DNA of 64,000 bases from Scleromatobacter humisilvae (GTDB lineage: Bacteria > Pseudomonadota > Gammaproteobacteria > Burkholderiales > Burkholderiaceae_C). The stretch is taken from assembly GCF_023231945.1 (NCBI RefSeq), contig NZ_JAJLJH010000004.1, forward strand, positions 248,001-312,000, read 5' to 3'. Made by a program: the position numbers and the translations under genes. This document shows, piece after piece, positions 49,650 through 61,277 of this stretch; positions within the stretch are counted from its first letter, which is position 1, and each line of letters begins with the position of its first letter. The notes under the pieces are model-generated. The model was not told the DNA's origin, ran no database searches, and was given only the letters and a program-made list of their open reading frames with translations.

Positions 49650-50321
49650 TCAGGCTCCCGTCGCGACGAGGCGCAGGCGGCCGTCTGCGTCGACGCGCGG
49701 CGCCAGCTTCACGTAGTCGCCGACGCCGGGATGCGGCGTGTCCAGCGGATGCGCATGGGTCGCGGTGATCACCAGCACGCTCGCGCCGGCGGCCTCGGCC
49801 GCGGCGATGCCGGCCGGGGCGTCCTCGAACACGAGGCAGTCGCTCGCGCGCACGCCCAGGCGCGACGCGGCGAGCAGGAAGCAGTCCGGCGCGGGCTTGC
49901 CCTGCGCGACGTCGTCGGCCGAGACCAGCAACGGCGGCAGCGGCAACCCGGCCGCGACGATGCGGCGCGTTGCCAGCTCGCGCGGCGCCGACGTGACGAC
50001 CGCCCAGCGACCCGCCGGCAGCGCCGCCATGAACGCGGCCACGCCGGCTATCTCCGCGATGCCCTCGACGTCGTCCATCTCCTCGGCCGTGATCCGCGCG
50101 GCCTCGGCCTCGGCGTCGACCCCCGCGAGGTTCTGGCTGCGCACCGTCTCGATGGCGCGCATGCCGTGGATCGTCGGCAGGAACGCGGCGACGTCGAGGC
50201 CGTGGCGCAGCGCCCAGCGCGTCCACACGCGCTCGGCGCAGGCGATCGAGCTGAGGATCGTGCCGTCCATGTCGAACAGGAAGGCGGCGTAGGCGCGGTC
50301 AGGCAGGTCGGGTCGGTTCAC
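49650..50321 (-). CDS. HAD-superfamily hydrolase (sugar-phosphatase/beta-phosphoglucomutase type)
   Basis: A 223-residue phosphatase. Motif I FDMDGTILSS carries the nucleophile Asp; motif II VVTSAP; motif III lysine in GKPAPDCF; motif IV VFEDAPAGIAAAEAAG. The helical cap after motif I resembles the YfbT/PGMB branch, so the substrate is probably a sugar phosphate. Four bases separate its stop from the RDD gene start, suggesting co-transcription. Confidence 0.88.
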   Translation of the reverse strand: MNRPDLPDRAYAAFLFDMDGTILSSIACAERVWTRWALRHGLDVAAFLPTIHGMRAIETVRSQNLAGVDAEAEAARITAEEMDDVEGIAEIAGVAAFMAALPAGRWAVVTSAPRELATRRIVAAGLPLPPLLVSADDVAQGKPAPDCFLLAASRLGVRASDCLVFEDAPAGIAAAEAAGASVLVITATHAHPLDTPHPGVGDYVKLAPRVDADGRLRLVATGA

Positions 50322-50339
50322 GGCGATTCGGTCGTCAAG

Positions 50340-51221
50340 TCAAGGCGCCATCTTCGCATCGAGCGGCCTCACCTCGAACAGCCAGGCGATCGCACGCGGG
50401 AACTCGGCGCGCCAGGCCTTCTCGTCGTGCCGCGCGTCGGGCTCGATGTGAAGCGTGATGCCGCGCACCGCGTGGTCGGGCGTGGCCAGCAGCGGGATCA
50501 TGCGTTCGAGGTCGGGCACGGACTCGTCGCCCTCCTTGCCGCCGATGTAGAAGTAGACGCGCGTGTCCGCGGGCCACGGATGCGCCGCCGTCTGCGTGTA
50601 GGCCTCGTTCGAGATCCAGTACGACGGCGAGAAGATCGCCGCCTTGCCGAACACCTGCGGATAGCGCAGCAGCGCGTAGTGCGTGACCAGCCCGCCCAGC
50701 GAGCTGCCGATCATCGCGGTGTTGGCGCGATCGGGCCGCGTGCGGTAGTGCGCGTCGACGAAGGGCTTGACGACGTCGACGACGAAGGCCATGTACTGCG
50801 CGCCCTGCGCCGGATCGATCTTCGGATTGCTCCACGGCGACAGCTCGTGGTTGCGATCCGCGCCGCCGTTGTCGATGCCCACGACGATGGCCTCGAGGCC
50901 GCGCGTGCGGGCGAAGGCGTCCAGCGTCTCGTCGACGCCCCATTCGCCGGCAAAGGACGTCGCGTCGTCGAACAGGTTCTGCGCGTCGTGCATGTAGATC
51001 ACCGGATAACGCGCGTCCGGCGACGTCTCGTACGACGGCGGCAGGTACAGCCGCAGCGTGCGCTCGCGGCCGAGGCCGGGCATGGCCAGGCGCTGCGCGA
51101 GCACATGGACGCCGGGGCCGGCGGTCGACGGACGCGGCGTCGACGGGGACGGCGCCGGGGTGCTGCAGGCGGCGAGTGTCGCGGCGAGCGCCGCGAGCGA
51201 GAGCAGGAGCTTCATGCGCAT
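50340..51221 (-). CDS. Putative esterase lipoprotein (alpha/beta hydrolase)
   Basis: A 293-residue lipoprotein (lipobox LAAC after LLSLAALAAT). A Pro/Ser linker is followed by an esterase D-like hydrolase: LRLYLPPSYETSPDARYPVIYMHDAQNLFD, IDNGGADRNHEL, nucleophile Ser in IGSSLGGLVTHY, and His in ARHDEKAWR. This type includes ferric-enterobactin esterase-like and acetyl esterases. It is divergent from the hypothetical gene at 51288 with 66 bp between them. Confidence 0.87.
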   Translation of the reverse strand: MRMKLLLSLAALAATLAACSTPAPSPSTPRPSTAGPGVHVLAQRLAMPGLGRERTLRLYLPPSYETSPDARYPVIYMHDAQNLFDDATSFAGEWGVDETLDAFARTRGLEAIVVGIDNGGADRNHELSPWSNPKIDPAQGAQYMAFVVDVVKPFVDAHYRTRPDRANTAMIGSSLGGLVTHYALLRYPQVFGKAAIFSPSYWISNEAYTQTAAHPWPADTRVYFYIGGKEGDESVPDLERMIPLLATPDHAVRGITLHIEPDARHDEKAWRAEFPRAIAWLFEVRPLDAKMAP

Positions 51222-51287
51222 CCCGACAGCCTACCTCGAAGCGCCGCGTCCACGTATGCTGTGCACCCTGTCTCGCCACGACACCGC

Positions 51288-51674
51288 ATGACCGACGTCG
51301 AACGCCGAACCCTGCTGGGCCTGATCGCCTCGCCGCCGATCTTCGGCCGCTGCGCCGACGCCGGGCCGCCGTCCTTCGAGCCGATCCGCGCTCCAGGCTC
51401 GCACGGGGCGGGCCGAGCGGGCTGGCCGATGGTCGGCGATCCGGTCGCGACGACCGCGGCGGCGCGGGCCGGCGTCGATACGGCGGGCCGTATCGTCGAC
51501 AGCGCCGTCGATGCCGATCCCGGCCAGGTCGTGCTGCCGCCGGTCTCGCTGGAGGAGCGCGGCGACTTCGTCGTCGACACCGCCAGCGCGTGGCCCGCGC
51601 GCGTCGCGCACACGCGCACCATGCACGTGGGCGCGATGGCGCAGGTGGACTCGACCTCGTTCACGCTGACCTGA
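51288..51674 (+). CDS. Hypothetical protein upstream of the LanC-like gene
   Basis: A 128-residue protein of no recognised family. It begins MTDVERRTLLGLIASPPIFG, a hydrophobic N-terminal run that is not a clear signal peptide, and has one Cys (GRCADAG). The middle is Ala/Gly/Asp-rich and the end is VDSTSFTLT. It stops 13 bp before the LanC-like gene and is probably co-transcribed with it. With a single Cys and few Ser/Thr near it, it does not look like a classical lanthipeptide precursor. Confidence 0.55.
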   Translation: MTDVERRTLLGLIASPPIFGRCADAGPPSFEPIRAPGSHGAGRAGWPMVGDPVATTAAARAGVDTAGRIVDSAVDADPGQVVLPPVSLEERGDFVVDTASAWPARVAHTRTMHVGAMAQVDSTSFTLT

Positions 51675-51687
51675 AACGGACCACCCC

Positions 51688-52899
51688 ATGCTGCACGACC
51701 CCGCCCGCCATGAACCCTTGCTGGCCATCGCCTGGGACGAGGCCCGCGTGCGCGCGACGATCGCACGCATCGTCGAGGCCACCGTCGCCGCGTTCTCGCC
51801 CGAGACGCTGTGGCCGGTGCATCCGCGCGACCAGAATCCGGACGACGACCCCGACGCGCCCGCGACCTGCCTGTACTTCGGCGCCGCCGGCGTCGTCTGG
51901 GCGCTGGACTACCTGGACGCCGTCGGCGCCGCGCCGAGCCCGTCGCTCGCGTCGCACCTGGACGCGATCCGCGAGCGCAATCGCGCCTGGCTCGCCGCCG
52001 AGCCCGGCGACAACGCGGGCAGCTACCTGATGGGCGAGCTGCCGTTCGAGATGATGGCGTGGGGCCAGTCGCCGAGCGCCCAACGCGCCGACGCGATCGC
52101 CTCGCTGATCGAGGCCAACATCGACCACCCGTCGCGCGAGCTGATGTGGGGGGCGCCAGGCTCGCTGCTGGCGGCGGCGCTGATGCATCGCCGCAGTGGC
52201 GACGAGCGCTGGGCCGCGCTGTTCCGCCGCGTCGCGCAGCGGCTGCGCGAGCAGCTGTCGTGGTCGGAGCGGCAGTCCTGCCACTACTGGTCGCAGGACC
52301 TGTACGGCCGCCAGGTGCGCTACCTCGACGCCGTGCACGGCTTCGTCGCCACGGCCCGCGCGCTGATCATGGGCCGCCACCTGCTGCCCGCCGACGACTG
52401 GGCCGAGTGGCAGCGCTGCATCGAGACGACGATCGCCCACACCGCGATCCGCGAGGACGGCCGCGCGACCTGGCCCGTGTCGGCCGACGAGCCGCCCGGC
52501 ACGCCGCAGAAGTGGCTCATGCAGTTCTGCCACGGCGCGCCCGGCTTCGTCGTCTGCCTCGCCGACCTGCCCGGCCGGGTGCTCGACCCGTTGCTGGTCG
52601 AGGCGGGCGAGGCGACGTGGGCCGCCGGCCCGCTCGCCAAGGGGGGAAACCTTTGCCACGGCACGGCCGGCAACGCCTACGCGTTCATGGTGCTGCACGC
52701 GCGCACGGGCGACACGCGCTGGCGCGAGCGCGCGCGGGCCTTCGCGATGCACGCGATCGCGCAGTTCGAGGACGAGACCGCACGCACCGGCCGCCTGCGC
52801 CATTCGCTGTGGACGGGCGACATCGGGCTGGCGATCTTCCTGTGGGACTGCCTGCGCGAGCGCGCGGAGTTCCCGACGCTGGACGTGTTCTTCGGCTAG
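51688..52899 (+). CDS. Orphan LanC-like protein
   Basis: A 403-residue alpha-toroid protein of the LanC/LANCL superfamily. The zinc site is visible: Cys281 in QFCHGAPG and Cys323-His in LCHGTAGNA, plus repeated GxxG helices (YFGAAGVVWALDY, LMWGAPGSLLAAALM, TGDIGLAIFLWD). LanC cyclases form thioether rings in lanthipeptides; eukaryotic LANCL enzymes add glutathione to dehydroamino acids. No LanB or LanM dehydratase is present here, so a LANCL-like role is at least as likely. The stop overlaps that of the convergent GNAT gene. Confidence 0.85.
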   Translation: MLHDPARHEPLLAIAWDEARVRATIARIVEATVAAFSPETLWPVHPRDQNPDDDPDAPATCLYFGAAGVVWALDYLDAVGAAPSPSLASHLDAIRERNRAWLAAEPGDNAGSYLMGELPFEMMAWGQSPSAQRADAIASLIEANIDHPSRELMWGAPGSLLAAALMHRRSGDERWAALFRRVAQRLREQLSWSERQSCHYWSQDLYGRQVRYLDAVHGFVATARALIMGRHLLPADDWAEWQRCIETTIAHTAIREDGRATWPVSADEPPGTPQKWLMQFCHGAPGFVVCLADLPGRVLDPLLVEAGEATWAAGPLAKGGNLCHGTAGNAYAFMVLHARTGDTRWRERARAFAMHAIAQFEDETARTGRLRHSLWTGDIGLAIFLWDCLRERAEFPTLDVFFG

Positions 52900-53396
52900 C
52901 CGCGCTCGACCCGGTAGCGCTCGAACATCACGCCCGCGAACGGCGCCGTCACCGTCTCCGTCAGCGCGAAGCCCGCGGCCAGGAAGACGGGGCGGCTGAA
53001 CGGCGTGACCCAGGCGGCGAAGCGCGTGACGCCGTCGGCCTCGGCGCGCTCCAGCGTGCGGCACAGCATCTCGCTGCCCACGCCTCGACGCGTCATCGGC
53101 GGCGTCACGTACAGCGAATGCACCTCGCGCGGGTCGCCATCGGCAGCGATGCCGCAGAAGCCCAGCGCGCGACCGTCGGCCGCGCGTTCGGCGATCCAGG
53201 TCTCGGCCCCGAGCACGTACTTGCGGAAGCCGGGCTGGTCGTCCGCGAACGAGGCCCAGGCGCGGGCCTGCTCCGGCGTGTAGACCCGCGGCCCCAGGCG
53301 CAGCGCGGCGTCGCGATACAGCGCGGCCAGCGTGAACACGTCGGCGCCGGTGGCGCGGCGCCAGTCGAAGGCGATGGGTTCGGCGGCGGCCGGCAT
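52896..53396 (-). CDS. GNAT family N-acetyltransferase
   Basis: A 166-residue acetyltransferase. The GNAT core reads FCGIAADGDPREVHSLYVTPPMTRRGVGSEML, with the acetyl-CoA loop at RRGVGSEM, then GFALTETVTAPFAGVMFERY. The start MPAAAEPIAFDWRRAT is placed at 53396 because the domain begins directly after it. It lies five bases downstream of zipA on the same strand and is probably co-transcribed with it. The acceptor substrate is unknown. Confidence 0.85.
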   Translation of the reverse strand: MPAAAEPIAFDWRRATGADVFTLAALYRDAALRLGPRVYTPEQARAWASFADDQPGFRKYVLGAETWIAERAADGRALGFCGIAADGDPREVHSLYVTPPMTRRGVGSEMLCRTLERAEADGVTRFAAWVTPFSRPVFLAAGFALTETVTAPFAGVMFERYRVERG

Positions 53397-53401
53397 GGCG
53401 C

Positions 53402-54478
53402 TCAGCTGAAGAGTCGGCGCGCGCCCGGCGAGCCGGCGGCCAAGTCGTGCGCCATCAAGGCCTCGTACAAGCGCGTCAGCTCGGCGTGGATGGCGGAGAA
53501 CGCGTGCAGCGTGATCGTCTGGCCCTGGTCGTCGACGATCGCGGCGTCGAGGTCGTCGGCCAGCTTGCGCGCCGCGCCGTGCCAGGCCGCGAAGGGCTCG
53601 GCGAGTTCCTCGGTCTGCGCGACGTCCAGGCCCAGCGTCAGCTCGCGCACGGCGGCCTGGCCGGGGTCGTCGGCGAGCGCGGCCTGGCCGTCGAAGCCCA
53701 GCACGAGCACCGGCGGCGCGCCCTCCTCGATGGCCGGCAGCACGAGACGCCCCGGCACCGCGCCCGGCACGAAGCCGTGGCGCTGCGCGATCTGCGTGAG
53801 GTAGCCGACCGACCACGCGACCGAGTTGGCGCGCAGCAGCGCGACCAGCTGCGCGTCGTGCTGGCTCGCGAACGCGTCGAGCTCGCGCGCGCGGGCGACG
53901 CTCTCGAGCATGTCGGGCAGGTCGGTCGACGCGCCGATCGCCTGCGCGAAGGCCTCGAGCTTCTGCACGAATTCCGAGAACTCGATCTCGTTCAACGCGC
54001 CGTTGCGGTTGGCCATCTGCACGCCGGCCTGGAACTCGCCGTAGCGCGCGTTGGGCACGATGGCCTCCCACTCGCCGGTCTCGCTGTTGAGGCCTTCGAT
54101 GAAGAACGGCTTGGTGCCGACGCGATTGGCGCCGGGCACGTGCGCCAGCACGCGCTCGCCGGCGACGGGCGCGTCGACGGTCAGCGTGGCGATGGCGTCG
54201 ATCAGCGCATCGAGGCGCACGGAGCGGCGCACCGGCGCGAGGCGGCTGTCGGGACGCGGCGACGCGGCGGCGGGCAGGTCGGCGTCGGCCGGCGCGGGCT
54301 CGCCGCCCATCGCGGGCTCGCGGCGCGCGCCGGGCTCGTCGCCCACGACGACGTTGAGCCCGCCGCTGCGGGCCGTGCTCGCCTTGATGCGGCGCGCCTT
54401 CCACAGCCCCTGGGCGACGATGCCGACGAGGACGAGGACGGCGAGCGCGATGAGCGCGGTGGTCAGGTTGACGGACAT
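53402..54478 (-). CDS. zipA: Cell division protein ZipA
   Basis: A 358-residue inner-membrane protein that tethers FtsZ. One N-terminal helix (TTALIALAVLVLVGIVAQGL), a Pro/Ala-rich linker, then the C-terminal FtsZ-binding domain (about residues 140-350) with FIEGLNSETGEWE and YGEFQAGVQMANRNGALNE. The start at 54478 sits 14 bp after smc. The smc-zipA-ligA order is seen in many beta- and gammaproteobacteria; here the GNAT and other genes separate zipA from ligA. Confidence 0.9.
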   Translation of the reverse strand: MSVNLTTALIALAVLVLVGIVAQGLWKARRIKASTARSGGLNVVVGDEPGARREPAMGGEPAPADADLPAAASPRPDSRLAPVRRSVRLDALIDAIATLTVDAPVAGERVLAHVPGANRVGTKPFFIEGLNSETGEWEAIVPNARYGEFQAGVQMANRNGALNEIEFSEFVQKLEAFAQAIGASTDLPDMLESVARARELDAFASQHDAQLVALLRANSVAWSVGYLTQIAQRHGFVPGAVPGRLVLPAIEEGAPPVLVLGFDGQAALADDPGQAAVRELTLGLDVAQTEELAEPFAAWHGAARKLADDLDAAIVDDQGQTITLHAFSAIHAELTRLYEALMAHDLAAGSPGARRLFS

Positions 54479-54491
54479 CGAAGCGGCGCCT

Positions 54492-58010
<3,519 letters not shown>

Positions 58011-58256
58011 GAACGGTGGTGCGCCTGGGGAGCACGTCGAGGAGCGGATGTCAGTCCAGCCGCCGGGAGGCGCTCCCGGCGACGGCTTTGATGTGCGCTA
58101 ACGTGTTGATTTATATGAGGTTTCTTCGCGTCTTCAAGAGGCCGGCGAGCACCCCCGCGGACACGGGAAAAGGCCCGGGATGATACCATCGCGACCCTCC
58201 CCTTCCGCAGACTGGCGACCAGTCGCGCCCCCCAGAAATCCGCATCGCCCGCCGGC

Positions 58257-58799
58257 ATGCCCCAAGGCAAACCCATGGCCAAGAAGACCCCCGCCCCGAC
58301 CACCCCGAAGCGCGCCACCAAGGCCGCCGCGAAGACCGCGCTGAAGGTCGGTGCCCGCGACATGCCGCCCAACCCGCCGACCGCGCCGAGCAAGGAGCTG
58401 CACGTGTTCGCGAACCCGTCCGCGGGCCGCGACTACGTCATCCAGTTCCAGATCCCCGAGTTCACGTGCAACTGCCCGCTGACCGGCCAGCCCGACTTCG
58501 CGCACTTCACGATCGACATGATCTGCGACCAGACGTGCATCGAGTTGAAGAGCCTCAAGATGTACATGTGGAGCTACCGCAACGAGGGCTCGTTCCACGA
58601 GAAGGTCACCAACACGATCCTCGACGACATCGTCGCGGCCACCGACCCGCGCTTCGTGCGCATCACCGCGAAGTGGTACGTGCGCGGCGGCATCTACACC
58701 AACGTCGTCGTCGAGCATCGCAAGAAGGGCTGGACGCCCGCGCCGCGCGTCGAGCTGCCCGCCGTCGCCTCGCTGGGCCACGCGGTCGGCCTGCTCTGA
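58257..58799 (+). CDS. queF: NADPH-dependent 7-cyano-7-deazaguanine reductase QueF
   Basis: A 180-residue unimodular QueF that reduces preQ0 to preQ1 for queuosine synthesis. The catalytic Cys is in TCNCPLTGQPDF, the family motif is CIELKSLKMYMWSYRNEGSFHE, and the NADPH side ends TAKWYVRGGIYTNV. Compared with the short B. subtilis type it has a 40-residue N-terminal extension, AKKTPAPTTPKRATKAAAKT, which is Lys/Ala/Pro-rich and unrelated to the fold. It precedes the SET-domain gene by two bases, so the two are probably co-transcribed. Confidence 0.93.
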   Translation: MPQGKPMAKKTPAPTTPKRATKAAAKTALKVGARDMPPNPPTAPSKELHVFANPSAGRDYVIQFQIPEFTCNCPLTGQPDFAHFTIDMICDQTCIELKSLKMYMWSYRNEGSFHEKVTNTILDDIVAATDPRFVRITAKWYVRGGIYTNVVVEHRKKGWTPAPRVELPAVASLGHAVGLL

Positions 58800-58801
58800 G
58801 C

Positions 58802-59245
58802 ATGTCGAGACACGCTGCCGATCCGGTCGTCGTCCGCGCGCCGTACCAGAAGTTCGACGTCATCGTCCGCAGGAGCGAGATCGACGGCCACGGCGTGTTC
58901 GCGGCGGAGATGATCCCGCCGCGCCTGAAGATCGGCGAGATCCGCGGCGAGGCGATCACCTGCGCCGAAGGCCGGCGCCGGGCGGCGTCGCTGCAGCGGA
59001 TCATGATCGTGGAGGTGTCGCCGCGCACCGCGATCGACGCGTCGAAGTCCACCGATCCGATGCGCTTCACGAACCACTCCTGCCAGGCCAACGCCCGCCT
59101 GGCCATCATCGCCGGGCGCATCGAGTTCTATTCGCTGCGCGGCATCGAGCCGGGCGAGGAGATCACCGTGAACTACGGCGAGACGCACCATGAGGGCAAG
59201 CTGCGGTGCCGGTGCGGGGCGCCGAACTGCGTCGGGGCACTCTGA
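58802..59245 (+). CDS. Small SET-domain protein
   Basis: A 147-residue protein made almost only of a SET methyltransferase domain: IDGHGVFAAEMIPP, RFTNHSCQANARL (the NHSC pseudoknot motif), GEEITVNYGE and a post-SET CRCGAPNCVGAL with three Cys. SET domains methylate protein lysines using S-adenosylmethionine. Bacterial SET proteins are scattered and their substrates are mostly unknown. It begins two bases after queF and may be co-expressed. The basic tail of QueF is a possible but untested substrate. Confidence 0.88.
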   Translation: MSRHAADPVVVRAPYQKFDVIVRRSEIDGHGVFAAEMIPPRLKIGEIRGEAITCAEGRRRAASLQRIMIVEVSPRTAIDASKSTDPMRFTNHSCQANARLAIIAGRIEFYSLRGIEPGEEITVNYGETHHEGKLRCRCGAPNCVGAL

Positions 59246-59294
59246 AGCGCAAGCGGTCGGGCGCGGAGGCAGCGGCCCGGTTCGCCGGCAGTTC

Positions 59295-61148
59295 TCAGAG
59301 CGGCAGCTTCGCGATCGCCTTCAGCTGCTTCGCGAGCCGCTTCTTGTCGATGCTCGCGCCGGCCTGGGCCAGCAGTAGCGTGTGCAGCTCGGGGATCGTG
59401 CCCGCGCGCGGGGCCGCGCGCATGAGGATCTCGGGCGCCATGTCGCCGAAGTGTTGCGACAGCACGCGTGTCAGGCGGCGCAGCGCCTCGGCCGGGATGC
59501 CGACGCCGTCGCCGGCGAGCGGCAGGTCCAGGTGGTCGGTCTGCGCGTAGTCGCCGGCACCGCTGGACAGCGAGGGGTTCAGCGAGGACGTGGACTGTGC
59601 CACCGGCCCGCTGATGACGATGCCGGTGCCCGTGCCCACCGGCACCTCGTTGGGGAACGACATCAGCGTCGGGATGGTCGCGCTCGGCGGCGGCGCGCGC
59701 CGCGAATACGGCACCGCCGGCGGCTCGGCGGCGGCCGAGTCGGCGGCGGCGGTCAGCGCGGCGGTGGCGGCCGCGGCGGCGGCGCGGCGGTTGCGCTCGA
59801 TCTGGCTCTGCAGCGCCGCGGCATAGCCGTCGTCGTTGGCGACCAGGTCGGACGCCAGCACGCTCTCGCGGCGATCGACCGGAACGCCGGCAGCGGAGCC
59901 GCCATGTGCCCACGGGTCGTGCGAGGGCATGGACAGCACGCTGTCGGGAATGGCGATCGTCAGCGTCGGCACGCTCTTGCCGCTCGGGGCGGCGCGGCGG
60001 CCCGACATGGGTTCGTGGGCGATCTCGCCGAGCATCGGCGCGATGGTGGCGGCGTTGCTCGCGACCGCGGTGCCGGTCGAATCGATCGTCACCGCGCGCG
60101 TGCCGTGCTCGGGCACGCGCACCTGGGTGGCGTCACGCAAGGCGTCGCGGAACTCGGACGCCGTGCTGAAGCGCTGGCCCGGATCGAGCTTGAGCGCGCG
60201 CGACACCACGGCGTCGAACACCGGAGGACGCTGGGCCTCGGCGATCGTGCTGGGCAGGCGCAGCGTGCCGCCGAGCGCGTCGGCGGCGGTGTCGGCCAGC
60301 GCGTTGGCGTAAGGATCGCGCCCGACCAGCATGCGGTACAGGATCGCCCCGGCCGCGTAGATGTCGACGCGCTGGTCGATCAGGCGCCCGGTCTGGTACT
60401 CGGGCGCGACGCCGGCGAGCAGGCCCGAGCGGCCCTCCGCGCGGGCGAGGCCGAAGTCGGTCAGCTTGACCAGTCCGGCGCTGGTGACGATCACGTTGGT
60501 GAGCTTGAGGTCGCCATGGCGTACGCCGGCGTGGTGCGCGCACTCGAGCGCGTCGAGCAGCTGGTCCATCACCTGCAGCAGCGCGGCCTGCGGCGGCAGC
60601 GGCGTCACCGACAGCCACTGCGCCAGGTTCAGGCCGGCGACGTGTTCCATCGCGATGAAGGCGCGGCCGTCGGCCTCGTCGATCTGGTGGACGGTGACGA
60701 TGCTCGGATGGTTGACGCGCGAGATGGCCTGCGCCTGCTCGACCAGCCGGCCGGCGAACGCCCGCGCGGCGCGCGCGTCGGGGGGCACGTCGCGATGCAG
60801 CGACTTGACCGCCAGCACGCGCTGCAACGACGGATCAAACGCCTTGAAGACGACGCCGCTCAGGCCCGCGCCGATCACGCCGGTGATCCGGTACTTGCCT
60901 ATCTTGTCAGGCGCGTTCGTCACGATCGTCACTCTGCCCTCTCCACTGGATCCGGACATCGAGTCCACCAGCGCCTCGTCGAAGAAGCGCGGCACCGGAT
61001 CGTCGTTGTCGTGTCGGAAATCTGCCGGAGGTTGCCCTCCAGGGTCGGCGCCCGTGTTGCCCGGGTTGGCGCCCTCTCCGTGGTAACCCCAAGGGGTTGA
61101 CGACGGGAGTTCGTTGCTTCGGGCCATTCTCTCACGCGATGTGTTCAT
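59295..61148 (-). CDS. Serine/threonine protein kinase
   Basis: About 617 residues with a kinase domain (roughly residues 80-340): glycine loop GAGLSGVVFKAFDP, Lys in LAVKSLH, catalytic loop RHGDLKLTNVIV (HGD in place of HRD), and TDFGLARAEG. The APE-like end of the activation loop reads GVAPEYQTG. No transmembrane helix is seen, so it may be cytosolic. The C-terminal 200 residues are Ala/Pro/Ser-rich with a final helical piece (LRRLTRVLSQHFGDM). The start is uncertain; MNTSRERM at 61148 and MARSNELP at 61127 are both plausible. Confidence 0.9.
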   Translation of the reverse strand: MNTSRERMARSNELPSSTPWGYHGEGANPGNTGADPGGQPPADFRHDNDDPVPRFFDEALVDSMSGSSGEGRVTIVTNAPDKIGKYRITGVIGAGLSGVVFKAFDPSLQRVLAVKSLHRDVPPDARAARAFAGRLVEQAQAISRVNHPSIVTVHQIDEADGRAFIAMEHVAGLNLAQWLSVTPLPPQAALLQVMDQLLDALECAHHAGVRHGDLKLTNVIVTSAGLVKLTDFGLARAEGRSGLLAGVAPEYQTGRLIDQRVDIYAAGAILYRMLVGRDPYANALADTAADALGGTLRLPSTIAEAQRPPVFDAVVSRALKLDPGQRFSTASEFRDALRDATQVRVPEHGTRAVTIDSTGTAVASNAATIAPMLGEIAHEPMSGRRAAPSGKSVPTLTIAIPDSVLSMPSHDPWAHGGSAAGVPVDRRESVLASDLVANDDGYAAALQSQIERNRRAAAAAATAALTAAADSAAAEPPAVPYSRRAPPPSATIPTLMSFPNEVPVGTGTGIVISGPVAQSTSSLNPSLSSGAGDYAQTDHLDLPLAGDGVGIPAEALRRLTRVLSQHFGDMAPEILMRAAPRAGTIPELHTLLLAQAGASIDKKRLAKQLKAIAKLPL

Positions 61149-61277
61149 GTTGCACTGCGGCACGTCATTTGCTGACCCATTCTGGTGATCGCATCGACGC
61201 GCTGCACGACAGGCTTAGCCGCCAGCCGCAACAGCATCGACAACTTGTTTCAACGCCGCAGGCAGCAGGAACCGGCC

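Noticed and set aside
51288-51674. Lanthipeptide precursor for the LanC-like protein
   Set aside because: It has a single Cys and no Ser/Thr-Cys core region or GG-type leader, and no dehydratase gene is nearby.
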